From assembly GCA_023412655.1 (NCBI GenBank), contig JAEYNH010000083.1, forward strand, positions 1 through 16,345: DNA of 16,345 nucleotides. Reading direction: 5' to 3'. This stretch comes from Pseudomonadota bacterium. Its GTDB lineage: Bacteria; Pseudomonadota; Alphaproteobacteria; Caulobacterales; Caulobacteraceae. The position numbers and the translations under genes are program-made. Under the pieces are notes generated by a model. It was not told the origin of the DNA. It was given only the letters and a program-made list of their open reading frames with translations, and did not search any database. This document shows, piece after piece, positions 7,231 through 14,136 of this stretch. Within the stretch, counting starts at the first letter, position 1. Each line of letters opens with the position of its first letter.

Positions 7231-7940
7231 CACACCCCCGCCAGCCTTCGATTCTTGGCGTCCACCAGTCGCTCGACGTTTCCCAAGGACGAGAGCACGG
7301 CGTAGGCCGCCCGCAGCACGCCCGAAGCGTTCAGCCGCTCCAGATCGGCCCCACCCAGGGCCGCCAGCCGCTCATGCGAGATGGTGTAGACCCCGGGCAG
7401 GTCGTAGGCTTCCCGGTCGTTCAGCCCGATCTCGAGCGCCACCGGCTCGATGAGGTTGAGCTGGTCCAGGGCGGCGAAGAATGGCCGGCTCACCTCCAGG
7501 CCGTCGTATATCACGCCCAGCACCCGGGCCATGCGCTGCAGGTATGGGGCGTTGCCGCCGGCCGGCAGGAACAGCGGCTCGCCCTCTTCGCGACTGACCC
7601 GCGGATGGGAGAGGTCGATGTGGATCATCGGGCCGGCGGCGCTGCCGCCGACGCCAATCGAGAACGGGCCCCTCTGCAGCGAGGCGGGCACGTAGCGGGC
7701 GGTCCAGCGATCGCCGTCGATATAGAGGTTTTCGTCCCGGTCCAGACCCAGGAGCGCCACAGCCTGGTACTCGCCGTTCGCGTCCTTGCGGAAGAGGATC
7801 GGATACTCACGCTGCACGGCGTCGAACTCGGTGGGCAGGACCAGCGCCTGGTTCACCAGGTCACCGAACTCGGACCCGCACCGGGTGATCACGCGTAGAT
7901 CCGCGTGGTCCACGTTGTTGAGCAGCACCCTGTGCGACAT
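7230..7940 (-). CDS. SapC family protein
   Basis: A 236-residue protein matching the SapC family, named after the Campylobacter S-layer-associated protein, with unknown biochemical activity. Characteristic regions are the N-terminal VLLNNVDHADLRVITRCG (5-22), ALVLPTEFDAVQREYPILFRK (32-52), an EYQAVALLGLDRDENLYIDG stretch (57-76) and RYVPASLQRGPF (82-93). There is no signal peptide or membrane segment. The start is ATG 7938-7940 with AGGTGGG immediately upstream. It is the first gene after the TonB-dependent receptor, from which it is separated by 72 bases holding a perfect palindrome, and its stop overlaps the cupin gene. This order (receptor, SapC, cupin, halogenase) recurs in Caulobacterales, sphingomonads and xanthomonads (from memory), suggesting a joint function. 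Confidence 0.92.
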   Translation of the reverse strand: MSHRVLLNNVDHADLRVITRCGSEFGDLVNQALVLPTEFDAVQREYPILFRKDANGEYQAVALLGLDRDENLYIDGDRWTARYVPASLQRGPFSIGVGGSAAGPMIHIDLSHPRVSREEGEPLFLPAGGNAPYLQRMARVLGVIYDGLEVSRPFFAALDQLNLIEPVALEIGLNDREAYDLPGVYTISHERLAALGGADLERLNASGVLRAAYAVLSSLGNVERLVDAKNRRLAGV

Positions 7941-7967
7941 CCCACCTGCTCCGGCCGTGGCGCGGCA

Positions 7968-7995
7968 GGAGGTTGCTGCGATCGCAGCAACCTCC
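7968..7995 (-). promoter_or_regulatory. Perfect 28-base palindrome between receptor gene and sapC
   Basis: The arm GGAGGTTGCTGC (7968-7979), the centre GATC (7980-7983) and the exact reverse complement of the arm (7984-7995) give a 12-bp stem with a 4-base loop when transcribed. It begins 17 bases after the receptor stop codon. There is no U-tract after the stem in the leftward direction, so it is not a textbook intrinsic terminator. More likely it is a partial terminator or a 3' stabilising or processing hairpin, leaving receptor mRNA abundant relative to sapC-cupin-halogenase (inference). A dimeric protein binding site is the alternative. Confidence 0.75.
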
Positions 7996-8012
7996 CGTCT
8001 CCCGACGCCAGC

Positions 8013-11000
8013 CTAGAACCCGTAACGCAGGCCGAGAAGGTAGCGCGTATCCAACTCTTGGGCGAACCACAGCTGGTGCGGGTCGCGGCCATGGGTCCGC
8101 AGCGTCTCGCCCAGGATGTTGATGGCTTCGAAGGACACGGCCATCTTGTCGTTGATGTTGTAGCTGACGTTCAGATCGAGCTGATCGAAGGGCTCGATGA
8201 AGACCGGGTTGCGGCTGTTGCCGCGGTTGGTCTGCGCCAGATACTCGTCACGCCAGTTCCACGCCAGCCGGGCCGATAGGCCGTACTTCTCGTAGATCAG
8301 CGTCACGTTGGCCGTGTCGCTGAGGCCGAGCAGCGCGAACTGGTCTTCGCCCGGATCCGAACCAATGTTGAAGCCCACGTCCCCGTCCACATAGGTGTAG
8401 GCGGCGGCGATGCCGAAGCCGGTGTCGCCGAAGAAGTGGGACCCCGCCAGTTCGATACCCCAGATCTTGGCCGCACGGGTGTTGATGGGCTGGGCGACCT
8501 GGAAGTTGAACAGCGGATCGGTCGGATTGGCCTCGATATCGATGGCGGCCAGGACCTGGTCGACGAAGCCCTGGTTCAGGTCGCCCAGGCCGCCGCCGGG
8601 TAGCGGCGCCCGATTGGCCTGGAACTGGCTTTGGGCCGCCGCGACGTTGCCGCCGTTCTGGATGATCAGCGCCGTGGCCGTGAAGAGGTTCACGTCGGTC
8701 TGGTCGGCGCCCACGTCGGAGAGGATCTGCCGCGCCTGGCCGGAACGAGTTCCCGGCGCGCCGGAACTCGGGTCACGCAGGTTGAACAGGCTCCGGTTGA
8801 ACGTGCCGGTCCCCACGAAGTTGTTGACCCGCTTCTCGAACAGGCCCGCTGACACGAAGCTGCCGGGCTTGTAGTACCACTCCAGCGACACGTCGAAGTT
8901 GTCGGAGATCAGCGGCAGGAGATCCGGGTTGCCCGCGTTGCCGAGCGGTACGGCGCCATTGAGCGTCGGCCGGTTCGGCTGCTGGACCGTCTGGGCTGCG
9001 AACAGGTTGATGAAGTCGGGTCGGGCGATGGTCCGGCTGAACGAGGCCCGAGCCACGAGGTCAGGCCGCAGCTCAACCCGGAAGTCCAGGGCCGGGAGCA
9101 GGTTGTTGTACTTGCCCTTGCCCTCGACCGGCTCCTCCGTGTCCGACGTGTCGACGAAGAAGTCGTTGTCGGCGGTCCAGAGGATCGCCCGCGGCACCAG
9201 CACCAGCGAGCTGGCGTTCACCTTCGTCCGCTCGTAGCGCACCCCGGCCACCATGCTGGCAGGGAAATCCCCGAGCTGGGCGTTCCAGGTCACCTGGCCA
9301 TAGGCGGCCAGGATCTCCTCGCCCACCTTGTTGTTGTTCTGGCCGCTAATGCTGATGGCGTTGCCCCGGGCCAGATAGACCGGCGAGAGGGCGTTGTAGA
9401 GCTCGATGGGATCGCCGCGGAAGGCGACGAGCCCCACACCGCTCTGCCGCGGATCCAGGTCCTTGAACTTGCAGACCATGCAGAACTCGGTGACGAGATC
9501 GCCGGCGTACTGCGAGATGTCGCGCGGATTGGAGATCCCCCAGGAGCCCAGGTCCTGCTGGGTGTTGATGTTGGACTGCCGCATGTTCGATTTGCGGTAG
9601 TCCAGGCCGAAGCCCACCTGGCTGCCGTTGTCGTCTAGCTCATAGGTGACGTCGGCGCGGATCTCCTTCACCTCCTGCGACTGCCGCTGCGAGAAGGTGC
9701 GGGCCACCTGGCTGCCCAGGTCCCCGACGTCCAATCGGCCATCGCCGTTGCCGCGCGGGGGGGCGTCGTTGATGGTGATCGACTGGATCGGGATCTTGCC
9801 GCTGTAGTCCACCGATTGCGCCGACACGACCGGGGCGCCCATGGAGAACAGGGTGGAGCTGGCGCCGTTCGAGGCCCCAGGCTTGCTGTTGGCCCGCGAG
9901 ACGTGGCCGTCCACAGCGACCGTCAGCCTGTCAGTCGCCTGCCAGGTTCCGTTGAGGGCGTAGGATTCGAGGGTGTCGGTGTTGGCGCGGTACTGCTGCT
10001 CAAACCCGGCGTCCTTCGTGCCGCTCAGCGTCTCCTGCAGGTAGATCGCCGTGGCGACCACCGGGTTGTCGTCGAAGGTCACCTGGTCGAACGGCCGATT
10101 GAACCAGTTGCCCTGGTCGCTCCGGTGCTCGTTGGCCTTGTTCTTGGCGTAGAGCACGTCGGCGGTCACGGTGAAGTTGTCGACCGGCCGGTACTGCAGG
10201 GTCAGTTGCCCGTTCAACCGCTCCCGCTGGCCTTCCGCGAAGTGGTAACGGCTGTCGTTGGGGATCGCCACAAGGGTGTTGGGGTCCGCCGGGGCGTTGC
10301 CGATCTGGGTCAGGTTGTTCCTGCGGACGTAACCGTTGTCCGGATTGGCGAAGGCCGAGAAGGGCAGGATGTTCCAGTCGTTCGACGTGACGCTGCGGCT
10401 GGTGAAGTTCCGCTTCTGATAGCTGCCGAACACGGTGACGCCGAAGACGTCGTCCCCGGTGTTCCAGTTCACCAGGCCCGATATCTCGGGGGTGATCTTC
10501 GCCGCATCCCGCATGCTCTCGTCGACGCCGCTGTCGTAGAGCGCCTTGATCCCGACGCCGCCCGAGAGGCCGGAGACCTCATCCAGCGGGCGGCGCGTAC
10601 GCACGTTAACGGTGGCGCCGATGCCGCCCGACGGGATCGCCGCGCGGCCGGTCTTGTAGATTTCCAGGACGCTCACGCCTTCCGAAGCCAGGTTCGAGAA
10701 GTCGAACGAGCGGCTGGTGCCGGCGGCGAAGTCCGCCCCCTGGTCTCCGCCCACGGTCGCCACGTTGGCGGTGGGCATTGTGCGGCCATTCAGGGTGACG
10801 AGGTTGAAGCCGCCGCCGAAGCCGCGGACCGTCACCTCGGAACCTTCGCCGTTGGTCCGGTTGATCGCCACGCCCGGAATACGCTGCAGCGACTCGGCGA
10901 GGTTGGTGTCCGGGAACTTGCCGATGTCCTCGGCGACGATGGCGTCGACGACGCCGCTGCTCTCACGCTTGATCTCCAGGGCTTCCTCAAGCGAGGCGCG

Positions 11001-11132
11001 GAAGCCTGTGACCACGATCTCTTCCACCGTGGAGTCGGTGGGCTGTTGGGCCTGCGCATGACCGGCGGCGAGGATCGCGGCGGACATAGCGAAGAAAGAC
11101 GCAGACGTACGCAAGCGGTTCTGCCGCTTCAT
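8013..11132 (-). CDS. TonB-dependent outer membrane receptor (large Caulobacter-type)
   Basis: A 1039-residue outer membrane transporter that takes up a bulky ligand using TonB energy. The frame opens at 11207, but the 25 extra residues do not resemble a signal peptide. ATG 11132 gives MKRQNRLRTSASFFAMSAAI and an AQA-QQ cleavage site after residue 28, with GGGGGA upstream as ribosome-binding site. Next come a TonB-box-like TVEEIVVTGF (35-44), a plug with IVAEDIGKFPDTNLAESLQR and IPGVAINR, and VTVRGFGGGFNLVTLNGR. A long beta-barrel follows, with DKMAVSFEAINILGE near the end and a terminal LLGLRYGF ending in Phe, as outer-membrane proteins do. No FecA-type signalling extension is present. A CxxC pair (Cys551, Cys554) is likely in an extracellular loop. 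Context (GH3, LacI) suggests a beta-gluco-oligosaccharide ligand; this is inference. Confidence 0.95.
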   Translation of the reverse strand: MKRQNRLRTSASFFAMSAAILAAGHAQAQQPTDSTVEEIVVTGFRASLEEALEIKRESSGVVDAIVAEDIGKFPDTNLAESLQRIPGVAINRTNGEGSEVTVRGFGGGFNLVTLNGRTMPTANVATVGGDQGADFAAGTSRSFDFSNLASEGVSVLEIYKTGRAAIPSGGIGATVNVRTRRPLDEVSGLSGGVGIKALYDSGVDESMRDAAKITPEISGLVNWNTGDDVFGVTVFGSYQKRNFTSRSVTSNDWNILPFSAFANPDNGYVRRNNLTQIGNAPADPNTLVAIPNDSRYHFAEGQRERLNGQLTLQYRPVDNFTVTADVLYAKNKANEHRSDQGNWFNRPFDQVTFDDNPVVATAIYLQETLSGTKDAGFEQQYRANTDTLESYALNGTWQATDRLTVAVDGHVSRANSKPGASNGASSTLFSMGAPVVSAQSVDYSGKIPIQSITINDAPPRGNGDGRLDVGDLGSQVARTFSQRQSQEVKEIRADVTYELDDNGSQVGFGLDYRKSNMRQSNINTQQDLGSWGISNPRDISQYAGDLVTEFCMVCKFKDLDPRQSGVGLVAFRGDPIELYNALSPVYLARGNAISISGQNNNKVGEEILAAYGQVTWNAQLGDFPASMVAGVRYERTKVNASSLVLVPRAILWTADNDFFVDTSDTEEPVEGKGKYNNLLPALDFRVELRPDLVARASFSRTIARPDFINLFAAQTVQQPNRPTLNGAVPLGNAGNPDLLPLISDNFDVSLEWYYKPGSFVSAGLFEKRVNNFVGTGTFNRSLFNLRDPSSGAPGTRSGQARQILSDVGADQTDVNLFTATALIIQNGGNVAAAQSQFQANRAPLPGGGLGDLNQGFVDQVLAAIDIEANPTDPLFNFQVAQPINTRAAKIWGIELAGSHFFGDTGFGIAAAYTYVDGDVGFNIGSDPGEDQFALLGLSDTANVTLIYEKYGLSARLAWNWRDEYLAQTNRGNSRNPVFIEPFDQLDLNVSYNINDKMAVSFEAINILGETLRTHGRDPHQLWFAQELDTRYLLGLRYGF

Positions 11133-11309
11133 GGCTGTTTCCCCCAGAATTCGGGCACGAGATAGCTCTGCCTTGGTTGTTGGACGGCAGCATCTGGCGG
11201 CCCGCATACTTCGATCCGGGCGACATCTACTGCATTAGATCATTTACGTTAGCGGTATCATTACAACTCCAGATTGGTCAACTCAGAACGCTCACTTTTC
11301 GGACACACC
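11133..11309 (-). promoter_or_regulatory. Promoter region of the TonB-dependent receptor gene
   Basis: This 177-base gap between the GH3 stop and the receptor start has an AT-rich island (about 11229-11282) in otherwise GC-rich DNA. On the leftward strand TTGACC (11276-11281) is a -35 candidate, and the -10 would fall in or next to the operator-like string at 11248-11259. The receptor is therefore probably transcribed from its own promoter as well as by read-through from GH3. No terminator hairpin with a U-tract is evident after the GH3 gene. Confidence 0.45.
11248..11259. promoter_or_regulatory. Candidate LacI-family operator upstream of receptor gene
   Basis: GTTAGCGGTATC matches the perfect palindrome GGTAGCGCTACC found upstream of the GH3 gene at 9 of 12 positions, including the central AGCG that marks LacI-type sites. 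Read leftward, the wider site is TGATACCGCTAACG. Its own two halves match imperfectly (4 of 7 positions per arm). Its position next to the receptor -35 candidate fits repression. This is inferred; binding by the LacI protein at 14137-15159 is not shown. Confidence 0.4.
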
Positions 11310-13832
11310 TCAGGCCGACGGGCAGACCCCGTCGTTCTGGTTGGGCGCCAGACGCAGTTCCCCGACCGAAAGCCCCAGTCGTCCGGTGCTGGTGATGGAG
11401 ACCGGCGCCGTGACCTGCGTCAGGTCCTCACCGCCCTGCCGGAAGCAGGCCAGCTTCACCTTCACCGTCCGCCACTCGCCCACCGGGGCTGCGGCCAGCA
11501 CGGCGTCGAGGGGCACGCTCGCGCGCCCCAGGCCGAGACGCACCCGCCCCGCCGGCGCCGCGTCCACGCGGTAGGTCATCTGCAGGGTGACGTCGCCGTT
11601 CGCCTGCCGGCTCAGATCGGCGGGCGGCCCAGCCACCCTCGCCTCGCCCTCGCCCTTCCAGACGAACGCCCGTCCCGCGCCCTGCTGCCCGCCGGCGTCC
11701 ACCAGCGTCATGGCCAGGGTCCCGTTCGGGCTCTGCGTCGCGCTCGACCCGGCCTGCGCCTCCCCCCCTGCATCACGCAGCAGAAGCCGCCATGGCTGGG
11801 CGATGCCGCCGCCCACCAGATACCGATCGGGGTTCGCCACCGGCCCGGTGACGCCCGAGACCTCTGACAGCGGCCCCACCTGCCGGCGGTCGGCGTAGGT
11901 CAGGCCATAGCCGTAGGCGAACAGCGGATCGTACCCGGCGTCGCCCCGGTTGAGACTGTACTGGTCGGCGCGCTTGGGCCACGAGAACGGCAGCTTGCCG
12001 CGGAAATCGTGCCGCGCCTTGCCGCTGGCGTCGCCCACCAGCACGTCCGCCACCCCGCCGCCCTCGCTGCCGGGCAGCCACGCCGCCACGAAGGCGTCGG
12101 CCGCGTTCAATTCGGGATTCACCCACAGCGGGCGACCCGACAGGAACACTGCGACCACCGGCACGCCGGCCGCCTTGAGCCGCTTCATCAGCGCCAGATC
12201 GGTCTTGGCCCCAGGCTGGTATTCCAGGGTCGGCCGGTCGCCCATGAACTCGGCGTAGGGGTCCTCGCCGAAGACCACGATGGCCACGTCGGGCTTGGTG
12301 GCGAAACGGCCGTCGACGCTCAGCTCGGCCTGGCCGCCCGCCGCGCTCACCGCATCGCGCACGCCCGCCCAGATCGACTGGGCGCCCGGGAAATGCTCGG
12401 GCCGGTTGCCCGTGCCCTGCCAACTGAGCGTCCAGCCGCCGGTCTGTTTGCCGATGTCGTCCGCCCCGTCGCCGGCCACCAGGACCCGGGCCGAGCCGCG
12501 GATCGGCAGGACGCCGCCGTTGTTCTTCAACAGCACCAGGGATTCCCGCACGGCCTGACGCGCGATCTCCCGGTTGCGCGGCGAGCCCACCTCATCCAGC
12601 CGCCCCTCCAGGGGCCGCGGCCCGAACACGCCCGCCTTCACCTTGACCCGCAGGATCCGCCGCACGGCGTCATCGATCCGAGCCATGGGGATCTCGCCCG
12701 AGCGGGCCTGGGCCAGGGTGTTGGCGTAGAGCCCCTTCCAGCTGTCGGGAGCCATCAGCATGTCGACCCCGGCCTTCACCGCCTGGGGACAGCTCTCGTT
12801 TGTGCAGCCCTCGACCTGTCCGTGGGCGTTCCAGTCGCTGACCACGAAGCCCTCGAAGCCCATCCGCCCCTTCAGCACGTCCGTCAGCAGGCTCTTGTTG
12901 CCGTGCAGCTTGGCGCCCTGCCAGCTCGAGAACGAAGCCATGACGGTCATGACACCCGCGTCGATGGCCGCCGAATAGCCGGGGGCGTTCAGGCGGACGA
13001 GTTCGGCCTCGCTGGCCTTGTTGTCCCCCTGGTCCTTGCCGTTCTCCGTGCCCCCGTCGCCGATGAAGTGCTTGGCCGAGCCGGCCACGTGGCCCGACTT
13101 CAGCGCGGGCCAGCTCGACGGCGCCCCTTGCAGACCGAGCACCAGCTCGCCGGCATAGGCCGCTACGATCTCGGGATCCTCCGAATAGCCCTCGTAGGTG
13201 CGGCCCCAGCGGTCGTCGCGCACCACCGCCACAGTCGGGCCGAACGCCCAGTCCACGCCCACAGCAGCCGTCTCCCGGGCGGTGGCTTCCCCGATGCGGC
13301 GGATCAGCTCCGGATTGCGCGCCGCGCCCAGGCCGATGTTGTGCGGGAAGATGGTGGCGCCGACGACATTGCTGTTCCCATGCACGGCGTCGACGCCGAA
13401 GATCACCGGGATGGCCTCCCGGCCGGGCCGGGGCTTCAGGGAGGCCTCGCGGAAGGCGCGGGAGGTGGCCAGCCAGGCCTGCGGCCCGGAGCGGTCCGGC
13501 GCCCCCAGCGGCGGACTGTCGCCGCCCGCCAGGATCGAGCCCAGCGGATAGGTGTCGAAATCCTCGGGCCGCACGTTGCCGATGTCGGCCTGGATCAGCT
13601 GACCGACCTTTTCCTCAAGGGTCATGCGCCCCATCAGGCCGGTGACGAAGGCCTCGGTCTTTGGATCGATCAGGCCGGGGCTGCGCCCCGCAGGCCAGGC
13701 TTCGGGCCGGGCGACCGCGGATTGGGCCAGCACGTCGTGCGCGGCCATCATCGGGGCCGCGACCAGGGCGACGAAGGCGGCGCAGGTCATCAGACCTTGC
13801 CGCGTCTCCCTGGAAGCCACCCTGAAGACCAT
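11310..13832 (-). CDS. GH3 exo-beta-glucosidase/exo-1,3/1,4-glucanase, ExoP type, exported
   Basis: An 840-residue glycoside hydrolase family 3 enzyme removing glucose from the non-reducing ends of beta-glucans or gluco-oligosaccharides. The N-terminal signal peptide has basic residues (to Arg11), a hydrophobic core (MTCAAFVALVAAPMM) and cleavage near DVLAQ (about residue 37), so it is periplasmic or outer-membrane associated. The GH3 barrel runs from about 55: GVDAVHGNSN (146-155), RWGRTYEGYSEDP (208-220), KHFIGDG (254-260) and nucleophile Asp333 in GFVVSDWNAHG. The second domain carries LVLLKNNGGVLPI and GEDPYAEFMGD, where Glu528 is the likely acid/base by analogy with barley glucan exohydrolase. 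Residues from about 660 form a C-terminal domain like that of ExoP enzymes. It sits downstream of lacI and upstream of the receptor, all leftward. The Shine-Dalgarno is modest; Met15 is an alternative start. Confidence 0.93.
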   Translation of the reverse strand: MVFRVASRETRQGLMTCAAFVALVAAPMMAAHDVLAQSAVARPEAWPAGRSPGLIDPKTEAFVTGLMGRMTLEEKVGQLIQADIGNVRPEDFDTYPLGSILAGGDSPPLGAPDRSGPQAWLATSRAFREASLKPRPGREAIPVIFGVDAVHGNSNVVGATIFPHNIGLGAARNPELIRRIGEATARETAAVGVDWAFGPTVAVVRDDRWGRTYEGYSEDPEIVAAYAGELVLGLQGAPSSWPALKSGHVAGSAKHFIGDGGTENGKDQGDNKASEAELVRLNAPGYSAAIDAGVMTVMASFSSWQGAKLHGNKSLLTDVLKGRMGFEGFVVSDWNAHGQVEGCTNESCPQAVKAGVDMLMAPDSWKGLYANTLAQARSGEIPMARIDDAVRRILRVKVKAGVFGPRPLEGRLDEVGSPRNREIARQAVRESLVLLKNNGGVLPIRGSARVLVAGDGADDIGKQTGGWTLSWQGTGNRPEHFPGAQSIWAGVRDAVSAAGGQAELSVDGRFATKPDVAIVVFGEDPYAEFMGDRPTLEYQPGAKTDLALMKRLKAAGVPVVAVFLSGRPLWVNPELNAADAFVAAWLPGSEGGGVADVLVGDASGKARHDFRGKLPFSWPKRADQYSLNRGDAGYDPLFAYGYGLTYADRRQVGPLSEVSGVTGPVANPDRYLVGGGIAQPWRLLLRDAGGEAQAGSSATQSPNGTLAMTLVDAGGQQGAGRAFVWKGEGEARVAGPPADLSRQANGDVTLQMTYRVDAAPAGRVRLGLGRASVPLDAVLAAAPVGEWRTVKVKLACFRQGGEDLTQVTAPVSITSTGRLGLSVGELRLAPNQNDGVCPSA

Positions 13833-14044
13833 AAGCGACGCCCCCAGCCGCCCGTCAGGCCCGGCAGAAGAAGGAGGGCGCGGCGGTGGGGACGCCGCGC
13901 CAGTTAGGGGAAGAATCCGAGCGCAGGACAGGGTTCGAGCGCAGGGCGGGTACGGCAGGCGCGCGCGCAGGCGGCGCGGTGGGGCGGCTGGTCAATGTAT
14001 TTCCTCCCGACCGGCTCATTGGCTCGGCCTGTTCGTTGAACGGG

Positions 14045-14073
14045 ACTTTGCGGAAGCGTGACAACGCTGTCAA
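14045..14073 (-). promoter_or_regulatory. Candidate promoter for GH3 gene
   Basis: On the leftward strand a perfect TTGACA (14068-14073) is followed by a 17-base spacer and CAAAGT (14045-14050), which matches the -10 consensus at 3 of 6 positions. The -35 lies inside the palindrome at 14059-14072, so a repressor bound there would block polymerase. The good -35 with a weak -10 makes the exact start uncertain. Confidence 0.45.
14059..14072. promoter_or_regulatory. LacI-type operator candidate 1 (GH3 promoter)
   Basis: TGACAACGCTGTCA is a 14-base inverted repeat, with arms TGACA and TGTCA exact and one mismatch pair in the core, with a central CG as usual for LacI-family sites. It overlaps the TTGACA -35 box and lies 10 bases from a second palindrome. 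Confidence 0.6.
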
Positions 14074-14081
14074 TCATTTTC

Positions 14082-14093
14082 GGTAGCGCTACC
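14082..14093. promoter_or_regulatory. LacI-type operator candidate 2 (GH3 promoter)
   Basis: GGTAGCGCTACC is a perfect 12-base palindrome of the form commonly bound by LacI-family sugar repressors in alphaproteobacteria (AGCGCT core). It lies just upstream of the -35 box and 46 bases past the lacI stop. Its centre is about 22 bases from the centre of operator candidate 1, so two dimers could sit on roughly the same face of the helix. Confidence 0.7.
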
Positions 14094-14136
14094 ACTCTCC
14101 GACTTCACGGCCTTTTGTCGCGGCCGGAGACGCGCT

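Larger units (their letters stand above)
13833..14136 (-). promoter_or_regulatory. 304-base promoter/operator region upstream of the GH3 gene
   Basis: This is the longest gap in the window. The part next to lacI (14045-14095) holds two LacI-type palindromes and a promoter candidate. The part next to GH3 (about 13855-13992) is GC-rich and would be a long leader if transcription starts near 14038. That leader contains a strong Shine-Dalgarno-like GGGAGGAAAT followed by a TTG and a 46-codon open frame that ends at 13855. I consider coding there unlikely but record it under findings. Confidence 0.6.

Noticed and set aside
9816..11165. Rightward open frame (449 codons) opposite the TonB-dependent receptor
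   Set aside because: Composition is typical of an antisense shadow, there is no domain, and the opposite strand is certain.
12009..13907. Rightward open frame (632 codons) opposite the GH3 gene
   Set aside because: Though long, it is rich in His, Arg, Gly and Ala with no motif, and the GH3 strand has signal peptide, catalytic residues and domain order.
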